From NCBI GenBank assembly GCA_003024785.1, contig PUQB01000038.1, forward strand, positions 62,001-126,000: 64,000 nucleotides of DNA, written 5' to 3'. This stretch comes from Selaginella tamariscina. Lineage: Eukaryota; Streptophyta; Lycopodiopsida; Selaginellales; Selaginellaceae. Under the pieces are notes generated by a model, which was not told where the DNA came from, did no database searches, and saw only the letters and a list, made by a program, of their open reading frames with translations. Below are positions 38,690-57,121 of the stretch, in pieces. Each line of letters opens with the position of its first letter. Within the stretch, counting starts at the first letter, position 1. The position numbers were made by a program, and so were the translations under genes.

Positions 38690-39720
38690 TTTTCACTTCT
38701 TCTTAGCTATCATGCTTTGACTAATAAGTAAGAAACTATCAGCCAACATATCTAAACTATTAACTATTTTAAAATCTACTTCTAAACTTGCCTCATGTCT
38801 CTTCATATTTCCAGCTTCTGTAATTTCAGTAACTGCTTCAGCACTTTCCTTAAGTGTAGAACATAAAAATTCAATATTCTCAATCTTGGTTTTTCTTTTA
38901 TTTCTGCCAAAGCTATAATAATCCTCTCCTATAAACTTAAACACACACACACACACACACATGCAAAAGAACATACCATCCTCTCCATTAAATGAATCTT
39001 GTTGTGGTTGTGATGGTTGTTGATGTGTTGGCCCCTTAAATCCTCAATCTTAAATGCAAAAGGTCCTGAGTTAACACTTGGTCATTTTCTCGCATAGCAT
39101 TGTACATACGCTTGTGAAATCTTACAGGTAACATATGTTGTTTCCTTTCTTGAGCATCCATAATCTATATTCTACTTGCTCCAGTAGGATTATGAGAGTC
39201 ATGTTGATACAACTTGTTGAAATCAGTTACTTGCCTTTCCTAACAAGATTTACACTGTGTAGCACTTCTATATACATTGTACCTCTTACATAAGATGGGA
39301 TGTGTGTGATGTGCATGGGTTATTTGTGTGTGTGTGACAATGAAAATGTGCATCGGATGTCTCTATGTGAGTGACAAAGGGAGTCTGCATGGGATGTGTG
39401 TGTGAGATGTGCATGGGATATTTCTGTGTGAAAAAGAGGAATGTGCATGGAATGTGTGTGTGTGACAAAGTGCACACACACAAACACACTTTAAACACAA
39501 ATACAATAAGTACTCACTCTAAAACTTTGTGCCACCGTTCATTTAAAGTGCAATGTCGTTCTTGAGTAGTTCCTCTTTGTTAATTGAAGAAATCTTACTT
39601 TTTACCTTCATTTAAAATCAAAAGTTCGTTGAGAGTCCAAGGAGAATTAGCTGCAGATATGGGTTATTGAGACTGTGCTACTTTTTGTTTCTTTAATGAT
39701 ATTCCTATGTTTGAAGAAGC
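38690..39720 (-). pseudogene. Relic of a trihelix/Myb-SANT-like gene
   Basis: Scattered minus-strand pieces recall the Myb/SANT-like (trihelix, Myb_DNA-bind_4) proteins of plants and of PIF/Harbinger transposons: SPWTLNELLILNEGKK (about 39620-39650), TLNERWHKVLE (39540-39570), VTDFNKLYQHDSHNPTGAS (39190-39240), then MDAQERKQHMLPVRFHKRMY and a C-terminal piece with KRHEASLEVDFKIVNSLDML (38700-38940). Stops and frame changes separate them. A CA/TG-rich minisatellite of GTGCATGGGAT units fills 39296-39480. Assignment is tentative. If correct, it may belong to a DNA transposon together with the palindromes at 40.0-40.6 kb. Confidence 0.35.
39296..39480. repeat. TGTG-rich minisatellite with GTGCATGGGAT units
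   Basis: GATGTGCATGGG or a close form occurs about five times at 30-40 bp spacing, separated by TGTGTGTG and TGACAAAG phrases. Confidence 0.7.
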
Positions 39721-40029
39721 TCTGAAGATATCTCTGTGAGAAAGCTTTGGAATAAAAGATCCAGAGAAAATCTCCATGTTATATTGGCAACTATAAAAAA
39801 AATTTATCTCAAAACATATATATATAAAAATTACCTTTGTAACGAATTGGGATTTCCCAATTGTGAATTAGGCACTATTTCACAATCATCTTCTTCGTTG
39901 TTTTTCAAATTCACAAGTGAATTCTCCATAGCCGTGACAAGAATAAATAAACCCTAGCCACTGCTACCTACTAGCCGCCACAATAAAATATATTTTCATA
40001 TATTTTTAGAAAGACACATGGCAAAAATA

Positions 40030-40560
40030 AAGTATATTCTCACCCTCACGAGGGTGAGGGAATTAAATCAAATACGGATATATTTGTAGCCATACCCTCA
40101 AAACCCTCACGAGGGTGAGGGTAAAATATCACATGTGACCTTGTGAGGGTAAAAAAATTCCTGAGGGTGAGGGCACATGTGAACCACCTCTTACCCAGTC
40201 ATATGTAATATTTTACCCTCACCCTTGTGAGGGTCTCAAAGGCAAGATTCTAAATAAGTTTGGAATTAATTAAATTCCCTCACCCTCATGAGGGTAAAAA
40301 TATGCTTTTTCTTATCATGTGTTTCATTATTGTAGGTTTAAATAAAATTTTTTAAAATATTAATATAAATAAGTATGATTTTTAATTTTATTAAAAAGAA
40401 TTATATAATTGAGAAACTCACAATTCTAATTTATATTTATTTTATTTTAAAAAATAAATTTTATTAAGTTTAAATTAATATCATGAGGGTAAATACGTCA
40501 TATGTAACCCTCACCCTCACCTTCACCCTTTAAGGCCACATGTGAACCGCCTCTAAGAAT
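40030..40560. repeat. Cluster of CCCTCACGAGGGTGAGGG palindromes
   Basis: At least six copies of ACCCTCA(C/T)(G/A)AGGGTGAGGG or halves of it lie at about 40041, 40101, 40142, 40163, 40213 and 40276, plus 40485-40530. They are linked to CACATGTGAACCGCCTCT / CACATGTGAACCACCTCT at 40171 and 40535. The arms can pair with one another in many ways. It resembles nested terminal inverted repeats of a MITE family. Confidence 0.7.
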
Positions 40561-40609
40561 TAAGTTTAGCTAAGGGGCATGCATTCCATGCCAGGCCACT
40601 AGGAAAAGA

Positions 40610-41410
40610 GGCGGGGAGGGGCTCCGTCACATAAATAAGGTAGGGTATGTAGTGGGAGAGTTCCTGGGTTCAGTCAAATGATTGAGTTTATTACTCTTCT
40701 GCCAATGCAAGCTTTAACTTGTGTCGTTAAGGCACAACCCTATGTTGTGCGCCTTAACTTCTAAACAACAAGAGTGCATTTCGAAGGTAGCTTACCCTTA
40801 ATGTTGACAAATCCATGACTAGAAGGTTATGTTGAAAAGCACTTTCCAAGGGACATAAGTTGTGGCATGTCTCTAGCCTCCTCCTCCACGTCTAGTTAGG
40901 AGTAGCACTCATAATTAAGCAAAGCACATTCGTGTCCTTGTTAAACTGTGGGCATGGGAACTTGGCTGATAAGTTCTCGTTACCCAGTTTTTAAGGGTTC
41001 ACTGAGGGTTCTAGAGCTAGCACTTAGGAGCCACATTCGTGATACTTGGTGTAACTCTTAAATTTAAGGGGTTATGACATGATAGCCTACATTGTGGGAG
41101 ATAAAGTCACATGAAGATGTAACACTAAATTAGACGACACATAGTACAATGCTCGAGGCATGCCCTTTGGAGTTATGTCATAGATTTGTCGCCACTCTAG
41201 CAAATGGGTCTACTCATGCTCGCACTAGGGTTGCTAAGCATTAGGCATCAACTCAAGGGAGGTTAAGTCTCATAATTAGGTGTGCTTTGACACACTTGGC
41301 TAAGGGGTGTTTTTAGGAGTTAAACAACCTAAACTTGTTAGTAAGAGCCCTTTCATAAGGCACTTGTAAAGTCATGTGCTTAGGGTTTACTATTATACTT
41401 ATTCCTTATT
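40610..41410 (-). repeat. Inverted copy of the 1.7-kb repeat
   Basis: Read in reverse, this stretch matches about 29270-29960 and 30600-31158: GGGCTCCGTCACATAAATAA at the edge, then the phrases around ACACAAGTTAAAGC, AAATCCATG and GCCACTCTAGCAAA in the same order. With 27.0-31.2 kb it brackets the retroelement and the relics as a large inverted repeat. Confidence 0.65.
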
Positions 41411-41881
41411 AGTATAGTTACGACAAATTAAATATGAGACATTTATCGGAATCAAGCTCTTTTCCGATACAAAAATATTATTCTTGAAACTTTGTTCTTT
41501 GCCAAAGGCAATCCCAAAGGTGCATGGTTATAATGTGTGAACTTTAAATGTGTTTACTTAATAAATTAATTCAATTTTGAATCTTAATTATATTTAATAC
41601 CTAAATATATATTAAATGAAGTGCTTAGTGATGTAAGCATGTGATAAATTACTTTTCTACAATATTAATTAAACTAACAATAATAATAAGAGGATATCAA
41701 TAACAATAGTAATATTGCATCTATATTATATAAAATACATGTCTCATATGTATAATGTACATCTTTAAACAAAATGGTCCTGTATTAAAAAAATTAACGC
41801 ATGAAATAAGAATAATAGTTATTACTTGATTAACAAATACCTAAATAATCCAATTAAAATTCAAAATATAATCTTTTTATG

Positions 41882-44800
41882 TCAGCGTTTGATCCCCCAC
41901 CTACGCTTCCTAGCGGGTCTTTCATGCTTGAACTCACTAGAATCCATTTGCACTGTGGAAGGCATAGCCTTCTTCCTATCCACATTTGAACTCTCGACCT
42001 TTTTGTTATCGTTCATAAACCTTTCCCGCCTCTTAGCAATGGATTCCTCAAACTTATCACCGTTAGATGAAACCACCCGTGTTGAAGAGCTGGGGTTCTC
42101 CACCGTTGATTTCACAGCATCTTTCTTGACGGCCATTGATGAAGTATCTTTCTTAGCATTATGCCTGGAATCTTCCTTTTTATTCCTGGAATCTTCCTCT
42201 ACTGTTGTTGGTCTCTCTCTGTTTAGTCTCTCCATCTTAGACCGTCCCTTTCTGTGCTTGCCGTCATCGTCACCGTCCGACGAGTTATAAGCTTCCTCTC
42301 TATGATGTGTTGTTTCGCTCCGAGATGATTTTTTCCGATCTGCTTCTTCCTGTGAACTATATTAAGTTAGCACACACACACACACACGTCGGTTAATGTT
42401 ATGTATTTCAAAACATAATTCTTCTTATTCATATTATTCGAAATATATTTAATGGGTTATTTATTTAATTATTAAATTTCTGTTGAAGGATTTCATTTTG
42501 TTTTATTCAGAGAATGATAAATATTAAGATTTATTATACTTCATCTGAATCCACGCACGTCCAGTGTTACAAGTGTAACTTACCTCGGACGTACGTGTAT
42601 ATGTGTATGAGCAACCTAACGGACATATTCACAGAAACATAGATGGACGGGGAACTTCTATGCATATATACAGAAGAGTATACACATCATACAAATAGAT
42701 ATGCGTGTTTAATCATACATATACACAAAGTTCATGCTACGAGTACCTTCTCTTTTTGATATTCATCAGACTTTCGTTTTTTCTTCTCCGTTTTATCTTC
42801 AGAGTATTCCGTCCTCTCCTTATCTTTACTTCTGCTGCTATGCTTCCGAATATCCTCTTTACTCTTACGAGAATATTCCTCTGCATCTGCCTTCTTTCGT
42901 GTATGCTCCTCCGTATCCACGTCCGTTCTGCTGGTCTTTTTACGAGAAGACTCCTCTGAATCTCTCCTACGGGAATGTTCCTCCGCATCTCTCTTACGGG
43001 AATGCTCCTCGGAATCCACGTCCGTTTTTGCTTACTTGATCTGCTTGTGTCTTCTCTCTCCTTGCGTTCGTATCCGTCATCGTACGTAGTAGATCTACGC
43101 TTCATATCGTATCCGTCGTCGTACCTACGGTCACGCTCCCGTTCCCGTTTATACGAGTCTTCCCTGTCTCGTTTGTGCGGCTCTTCCCTGTCCCGCTTGT
43201 GCTGATCCTCCTTCTCCCGCTTGTACGGATCCTCCTTCTCCCGTTTGTACGGATCCTCCTTCTCCCGTTTGTACGGATCCTCCTTCTCCCGTTTGTATGG
43301 ATCTTCTTTACTTCGTGAGCTCTCCCGCCGACTGCTACTGTCTTCTTCCCGGAGCGCCTTCCTTCCTGCATCATCTTCTTTCCTTTGTTCTTTATCTGAG
43401 AACACAACATCAATATATAAAAGCCTAAGCATACCATAAATTAGTGCAATATCATATGTTTTGATAGTATCAAAGTTATATCATTATATAAATGAATTCT
43501 GACACATGCATGCGCGACAGACACACACCACTCACACCCACACAAGATTATACCTGATTTCCGGTCCTTGTCATCCTTTTTGTGATGCGAATGCTTGTCA
43601 TAATCTCCATCAGGCCCCTCCTTCCGTGAAGAACGGTGCCTCGAAGATTTACGGTCCTCTTCATCACTGCATGAGAAACTATCCTTAGCTTATATATACT
43701 TAATCTATATACGTTATATAATGTACTGTATTCTATATATTAGTGCATAGATATAATACATCGAATATATACCTGTAGCTTGAACGTTCAGTATCACCCT
43801 CCTTCCTTCTCGACGATCGTGATGACTCCGGATACCTCTGTTTGCTAGACTGCTTGCTCTTGTCATCCGAGTATAACCTGCTACAAGAATACCATGATTA
43901 CAATCAGTATTTGTGTACATAATATACTGTTACACTCTAGTTCTTTTACAATTGCATGTACAAGTAACTATCTCGTCTATGTGTCAAACGAACCTCTTGT
44001 GTTCGTCGGATTTTTTCGTCATCATCTTCTCTCTTTCTCTTCTTGCATCTCTACTTGAGCGCCGCTGAATCCCTTTCCGAATACCTTCTATCTGCAACAC
44101 TGCCGCTACTATGTTCTTCTTGTGCATTTCTGCTCCTCCTGTATACACGTACATTATATATATATATATACATACATACATACATACATACATATACACA
44201 AATCTTGTGTAAATGTGTGTGTGTGTGTGTAATTATACCTTGGGGGATTCGTAATCATTACCACCTAAATAGCCGTCTGGACGCATATGCATTGGTAGAG
44301 GTGGCATACCGTCGTAGAAGGGTGGCCTCATGCCCCTGAATAACAATAACCACGATAAATTAATTTTGCCCTACCATTTTGGGGATTAGTATTCTTCGAA
44401 GTTAATAAAATCCCGTAATCATAAGCACGCACGCGTGCACACACACACACGAACCTGGGGAAAGGTCCGCCTGGAAACATGCGATACGGGCCACGAGGAC
44501 GAGGGTAGAAAGGACCATCCATATCCATATATCTACCAGCCCGAGAGGAAGGCTCTGCTCCATCTTGTTCACTTCCAAGTTCATAGTCTACACCATCACT
44601 CACGTGAGCACAATGCATAGGCGTGTCCTCTTCTGGCTCATGCAACACAATCTTTAAGCAAAAAGAACATAACAAAATGATTAGCAAAATGATCATTACA
44701 TACTTTACTTAAAATTAGGATTAATTATATTGATAAAATTTCATTTATATACAGTATAGATGTAATTTCACCTCTATGACTTCGTTCGAGTCACGGTTTC

Positions 44801-46222
44801 TGTTACGCCTGATGTCGTAAGATGGTCGTCTCTCACCTACTCCACCTTCGACCTGAATCGCTCGACCGATTGGCTGCAGCAAACTATATGCATAAGAAGA
44901 TGTGTTTATGTGGTGTGTGTATGTCTATGTTGAAGCAAGAGTTGCAATAACTTACCTGGTCCGACCGACCACTCTCGTATACACTGATCTTGGTTTGCAT
45001 TGTAGACTCCAGCCGTAATTGACTCTGCAAATACAATAAGAAATTGAAGTTGAATCAAATACCTATTAATAAAAATGGAAACTATCTCTCCCTATCTTTG
45101 GGAGAGAGAAGACCATTAGCTAACAAGGTAAATTAGAATAGACAAATAACAAGAGATTGAGAGCTAGTTAAATACACATACCAATTGTTGGCAATAGTGC
45201 TTCCACGTCATTTCGTTGAAACCGAAGTTGAAATAATCAGTAATGTCTTGTGCTGTTCTCCACGGCTTCTCTTCAAATGAATCCAAGTCCATTTCAAAAA
45301 CCGACCTGCAAAGTTATACATTTATTCATGTATACAAATACATATATAACAATTACTTTGAAGGAGGAAGATGAAAATCTGAATGTGGAGGTCCTGGCCA
45401 GCTCCTTGGAGCACCGAGAGGAGCCGGCCCTCTGTTAGGAGCCCATCCACCAGGTGGGAAGCCTCTTCCTGGTCCCGGACCAACACCTGGAGCTGTGTTA
45501 ACCGCTGGAGTTCCTCCTGGAGCTCTTATATACTACAAGAGCATTTCAGCATCAGAAATGATGCATTGGGAATAACAAATTCATACCTTGAATGGTGCCG
45601 TAAAAGGCCTTCCAAGAGGGGGCCGAGGAGCCCCAGGAAGCGGCAAAACTGGTCTAGCAACCGGATCAAGAGGGAGCAATCCAGGAGGAAGGACACTAGT
45701 AGGTGGTTGCAATGCCGGTGTCTCGGACTGAATAGGGAGGAGCGTCTGTTCATCAACCCACGTCTGTTTCGGTAGCGGAACATCCTCTGCTTCCTCGTTG
45801 CCTTCAACAGAAACCGAAATCGGTTCAGGCTCCGGTCTTTGCGCATTGAGAACGATTTGCAAATCATCGTCGTCACTCTCGGAGTCGGACCCATCACCGT
45901 TCTCATGCGGTTTAGCACCACGTTCCTCCGAGATACGTTCTGGCGGAGTCTCCAGAACATCCTCCTGTGACTTACCGAGGCTCTTGGGAACCGGAGTACC
46001 TTCTGCCGGTGAGTTACCGAGATCGCCATGGTCTGTCCGTGATCCGCCATTGTTCTTGTCTGCCCCACTTAGGTCGCCATAGAGCTCCATAGCGTCTTCA
46101 TCATCGAATTCAAATCCCGATGCGGCCTTTGCAGGTGGAGCAGCCGCCTCTGGCTCTTCCTCAGCAGAGATTCCTACTCCTACATCGCCGTAGAGATCTC
46201 CGAACTCGTCCTCCTCGTCCAT
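41882..46222 (-). CDS. FIP1: FIP1 homologue, pre-mRNA polyadenylation factor
   Basis: The start codon is at 46222 ([14 protein letters not shown]). Exons placed: 45587-46222, 45357-45532, 45182-45305, 44956-45024, 44772-44873, 44455-44651, 44239-44335, about 43985-44140, 43770-43880, 43555-43670, 42746-43395, 41882-42349. The Fip1 motif is exact in exon 3: [20 protein letters not shown] then [18 protein letters not shown]. Fip1 belongs to the CPSF complex, binds U-rich RNA and tethers poly(A) polymerase. N-terminal acidic boxes ([27 protein letters not shown]) and a Pro/Gly-rich middle precede a very long Arg/Asp/Glu/Lys-rich tail typical of the plant form, ending RKRRWGIKR. Exon 42746-43395 has one extra A in the AAAAA run near 43028 (frame change before TDVDSEEHS), and the exon near 44100 also changes frame. 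Confidence 0.88.
43200..43310 (-). repeat. 24-bp coding repeat (DPYKREKE) in the FIP1 gene
   Basis: Four nearly identical 24-bp units encode DPYKREKE, followed by related [16 protein letters not shown] and DSYKRERE units. The charge pattern is kept, as in RS/RD-type tails of RNA-processing factors. Confidence 0.95.
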
Positions 46223-46377
46223 GGCGATGGCGCGAGCTTAGAAAGCCTGAACTTTTGCCCTCGGAAGAATGAAATCTATTTCTTAAGCATGAAGCATGGC
46301 ACTCTCGGCCATGGCGCTTGTGCGAGCTCGCTTGCTCATACCTTTATTGGAGCAGGAAGCATGAACACGCGATACCG

Positions 46378-46402
46378 AAAACCCTAAACTGCAAACCCTA
46401 GG
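46378..46402. promoter_or_regulatory. Two telo-boxes upstream of FIP1
   Basis: AAAACCCTAAAC and GCAAACCCTAGG lie about 160 bp upstream of the FIP1 start. Telo-boxes mark many plant promoters of RNA and translation genes. Inferred. Confidence 0.4.
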
Positions 46403-47787
46403 TACTTCATTTTTTAAGAAATGGTTAACGTAAATTTTCACTTGTATTTAAAGTTATTATATTTTACAATACATTAAGCAATTTAAGTGTAAATGTAATA
46501 TACATAATTGTATTCGTGCCACGTGTTACATGTAAATATATAATTTCTCATTTTTATTAATTAGTTTATTTACATATTTATAATTATAATATTCATGTAC
46601 GTAAGGCCGTTATTACGTTAACAGGAGGGAAAAGATGTATATGATATAGTTATAAATTAATACAACAATATATAACTGAGATTATATTTTTTAACATAAC
46701 TGAAAAATCTGAAGATTTTCTAAGTATATTAATTTCTTAAAAAAGGTTGTTATTTTTTTTATTCTAGTTACGTTGATTTATAATAAATTTAATATAAATA
46801 TTTATAATAAATTTAATATAATATATTTTCTATAATAGTAGTTTTAAGAAAATCTGAAGTATTCAATTAATATATTATCCTTAGTATATACTATATCTAT
46901 ATTTTATCGTATTTTAAAAATATTAATATATTATAAGGAATTTCTACCATATAAAATTTACCGCTTACATGCTTAAAACTAAATATTATATCTTAAAGTT
47001 TAAAACTTCTATGTTTACATTCACTATAAATGTAGCAATTTACTTAATATAAATTTAACTAATCTCTATATTCATTTAATATTTACTTAATAAAATTTAA
47101 ACATCCTATCTAAATATAAGTAGCATTTGTTTGAGAAATAATTATGTATAATGCATATACATTAAAACATTCACATACGCATATATGCACATACATACAC
47201 ATAAAACATTTACACACACATATATGCACACACACACACACACAAATAAAGCATTTACAAACACATCTATGCAGACACACACACACATCCACATATGCAT
47301 ACACTAAAATATCCATATGCACACACATAATAAAAGAGTTACATATTCACATTAAAACATTCATAGACACATATACACACAGATATATGCACATACATAT
47401 GTCTACATGCACACTTACGACTACATAACACACGCACAATAACACACATATATCGTATGACGATATATTGTATTCTTTAATATACAATATCTTTTACAAG
47501 TTTATTACAAGTTTCTGTACTTTAATAACTGCTGTAAAAAATATAAATAATTAATTAACTATAATATATTAATTTTATTTCATTCTAATGTATTTATTAA
47601 TGAAAATATTCAAGTCTAACTGAAATTTAAATTCAATTTAATCTGCAATTATTAGTTTCAAACTATACATATCGGAACCACATAATAATAAGTATTTTTT
47701 AAATTTATGTATACAGTCCAATGTAGATAAGAATATACTTTGCTCAGTTTTAGAATATCCTTGAATTAAGTAGTAAAACTTAGAGGT

Positions 47788-47810
47788 TTAGCGGGTTTAG
47801 GGTTCCTAGG
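47788..47810. promoter_or_regulatory. Telo-box upstream of AlaRS
   Basis: GCGGGTTTAGGGTTCCTAGG lies about 30-45 bp before the AlaRS ATG, inside the likely 5' leader. Inferred role as above. Confidence 0.4.
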
Positions 47811-47838
47811 ATTTTTCTAGGGTAGAAAGGGCAGCGCC

Positions 47839-54027
<6,189 letters not shown>

Positions 54028-55146
54028 AGGCTTACACATGCAAAGGGGTATTAAATATTTATTTCATATACTAAAGGAACCCGATTTTACAATTGTGGAT
54101 GCGTATGTGTGCATATGTGCATGTATATATTACAGGCGTGTGCGTGTATGTACATTTATAATCATTTAAAATTTATACAATGTCTTATGGAATTACTTGG
54201 TGTTTCTTTCCAGTTGATGCTTCGTACGTATACACACACCTATACACATACATATTATGTACATGGTGTAACTTTTTCTTAAGTATATATAATAATTTAA
54301 AGTTATAATCTGATAAAGTTAATTAACGTGATATGAATGTTTATTTTAAATCAAACATGTATTTAACATCATAATTTAGCAATGCTTTAATTTAAGTTTA
54401 ACTACAATAGTTTAAGCTTTAATTGTACTCTTGTATTGTATCGTTAATTGTAAGAATCTATTTAAATTCGTATATTGAAATAATTTATTATTTATTTCTA
54501 TATTATCTGTAATTTAAAATTTTGAACTTTCAAAATCGATTTTTATTAAAATTTAAAATAATAAAAATTTTAAATAAATTTTTATTTAAAATGCATTACA
54601 AATAATAAATTTCTTATTAGTAACTATAATATTATAGAAACTTAAATTTCTTAATTAAAATTGCAAATCGCATAATCTTTATGGATTTTTATAAAACTTT
54701 ATTTAAATAATAGATATATAATTCGAGTCAAACTCAAACAATGAGTCAGAGTATAGATGTTATTTATAATATTAGTCAATAATAGTTAATAATATTAACA
54801 TTCATATCAAATAAACTACTGTTTTATAATATTGTACCACATGTATACATACATATTATCATATGTATATAACTATGTACCAATGTGATAAGTAATCTTT
54901 CTAATCTTAAAAAGAAAATAATTGTAAATATTCATTAAAAATAAATAGAGTCAAACTCAAACTTTGAAGCGTATCTATACAAATATAATAGGCATGTATA
55001 TGCATACACGTAGCATATGCCAAATATATATATATTCGATCGTCAACTTTATGATGTCTTTTAGCGTCGACGAAAGTACATAGCATTTTCTCGCGTTCCT
55101 TCCTGTTACACACACATGTACACACACATTGTATATGTATATGTGT

Positions 55147-55178
<32 letters not shown>

Positions 55179-55522
55179 TGTGTATGTATGCATGCATAAT
55201 AGAATTTAGAACATGATAAAGTTAAATATTGAAACATTCAATTATGGTTTTTAGGGCATCTGACATTTTCTTGCGTTCCTTCCTGTATATGTATATGTCA
55301 TAAATATACACACACATTGTTTGTGTGTGTATATGTGTGTTAAATATTTTGTATATGGTTTTTAATTAGAGTCAAAACTCAACAAATTCAAGGGTTTTTG
55401 ATGGGGAACGAGTAGCCACTGTCCGATCTCTCTCGCGGCGAAGTACGTAGCCGCTACATCTTCTTCTCGGGCCAGTGTTTTCTCTGTACACTCTCAGATT
55501 CGTCTTATGCAAATTCGCGGAT
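54028..55522. other. AT-rich intergenic region with a local duplication
   Basis: No gene seen. At about 55085-55165 and 55262-55345 the phrase CATTTTCT(C/T)GCGTTCCTTCCTGT is followed by ATGTATATG and CACACACATTGT/TGTGTGTG in both places, so a segment of about 180 bp was duplicated upstream of the signal peptidase gene. Confidence 0.65.
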
Positions 55523-56763
55523 ATGGCTACCAAAGCAGTCTCCTGCTCTTCCGCCCTCCTCAAGGTCGGCATTGCGCTGACCAGAGGCGGATCAGCAGTA
55601 ACAACAGGCTTGTGTTCGTCTCCAAACAACAACCCAGATGCAGATTTCTCCTCTGCCTGGCGATTCAATCGCACCCCTGTGCAGAATTCGACATCCTCAG
55701 TGCCGAATTCGGGTGCCCGAGTGCAGAATTCGGCAGCCCAAATGCAGAATTCGATCATCTCTGACTTCCAGGTACCGATTTCTCAGAACGTAGTGGGAGG
55801 GGTGTTCTTGGGAGGACCAAGAGCTGTGACACGATACGGGATACCTGGACTCCTTCAGATCATGAAATGGCTGCCGTGTAACGAGTCCCTGAACTTTCCA
55901 TGGGACGGAGGAACACAGAATTCATCAACAACAACACAGAAATCGACAGAAACAATGAAGAAAGCAGCAACAAAGACTACTAGTGTGAAGGAGGAGAAGA
56001 TTATGACAGGGCTGGAGTGGACGAGGCAATGGATGAAGCTGGCTAGCGATGGTAAGGATATATTCGCTGCTGCTACTGTCTCAGTCATGTTTAAGTCTCT
56101 CATGGCCGAGCCGAGGTTCATACCTTCTGCCTCCATGTGTCCGACCTTGCAAGTTGGCGATCATATCTTCGCCGAGAAGGTGTGCGTGTGTGTTTATATT
56201 AGGTGCATTGTTTTCGTACTCACGCCCACACACACACACGTATAACAATGTCTGTGTGCAGGTGACTTATTACTTCAAAAAACCAACTGTAAACGATATA
56301 GTGATATTCAAGCCTCCAGAAGCCATGCAAGAACGAGGCTACGATCCAGAGGACGTGTTCATCAAACGTATTGTTGCTCTCGAGGGCGACGTGGTCGAGG
56401 TATGTGTATGTGTATGTGTGCTTGTATATACATATGTATGTGTGTATATCTACAGGCTCGTGATGGAAAGCTCGTTGTAAATGGTGGTGAGAAAGACGAG
56501 GATTTCATAGCTGAGCCTCTCAACTACAACTTAGTTCCACTAGTAAGCATATAATAGATTCTGAAATATGTCTCTCCCTCTCCCTCCCATCTCTCTCTCT
56601 CTCTCCCTCCCTCCCTCCCTCCCTCCCTCCCCTCCCCCTCCCCTCCCTCTGTCTCTCCATTGCTCTCCCTCTCCCTCTCCCTCTCTCTCCATTGCTCTCC
56701 CTCTCCCTCTCCCTCTCTCTCTCCATTGCTCTCTCTCTCCCCTCTGTTTCCGTTTCTCTCTCT

Positions 56764-56799
<36 letters not shown>

Positions 56800-57121
56800 A
56801 TGCCTGCTTGTGATGCAGTCTGTGCCACAAGGTTACGTCTTTGTGTTAGGGGATAACCGTAATAGGAGTGATGACTCACACATATGGTACGTAGAACATC
56901 TTATACTTCATTAATTAGTGCTTAACTTAAGATTAATATATGTTTACAGGGGTCCTCTTCCAATAAGTCATATATTAGGCCGGTTGGTGTTAAGGTACTG
57001 GCCTCCTACAAGTGACAACTTAAACCCAGAGATGCCGGAGAGTTTGCAGAGCCTTATACAAAAGGGCAGCCAGCTGCTAACCTTTGGGGTTTTGCCAAAG
57101 CAAAAGTTAATATTGGGATGA
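55523..57121 (+). CDS. PLSP1: Plastid (thylakoid-type) type I signal peptidase
   Basis: Five exons: 55523-56179, 56262-56399, 56456-56542, 56819-56886, 56950-57121, all in phase with no frame break. The protease domain has box B with the catalytic Ser in [14 protein letters not shown], box D with the catalytic Lys in [11 protein letters not shown], and box E in [17 protein letters not shown]. These are the thylakoid processing peptidase / PLSP hallmarks; the enzyme removes lumenal targeting peptides and matures Toc75. The start [16 protein letters not shown] at 55523 begins a Ser/Ala-rich, acid-poor transit-like region; an upstream in-frame ATG at 55475 (MFSLYTLRF) is a possible alternative. 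A hydrophobic segment before the Ser ([14 protein letters not shown]) would be the membrane anchor. A short QNS repeat ([11 protein letters not shown]) lies in the linker. The ending KQKLILG is like other family members. Confidence 0.92.
56565..56800. repeat. C/T-rich minisatellite in intron 3 of the signal peptidase gene
   Basis: A pyrimidine tract of about 230 bases on the plus strand, with three copies of CTCTCCATTGCTCTC separated by CCCTCT units. It ends 18 bp before the exon 4 acceptor and may serve as an oversized polypyrimidine tract. Confidence 0.9.

Larger units (their letters stand above)
46259..47838. other. Divergent FIP1/AlaRS intergenic region
   Basis: AT-rich DNA between two divergent genes. 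It holds a (CA)-rich imperfect minisatellite at about 47160-47450, with units such as ACATTTACACACACATATAT, and telo-boxes at both ends. I see no gene. Confidence 0.7.

Noticed and set aside
40030-40560. CRISPR-like array
   Set aside because: The units are palindromic, unevenly spaced and partly inverted in plant nuclear DNA; a MITE-type repeat cluster fits better.
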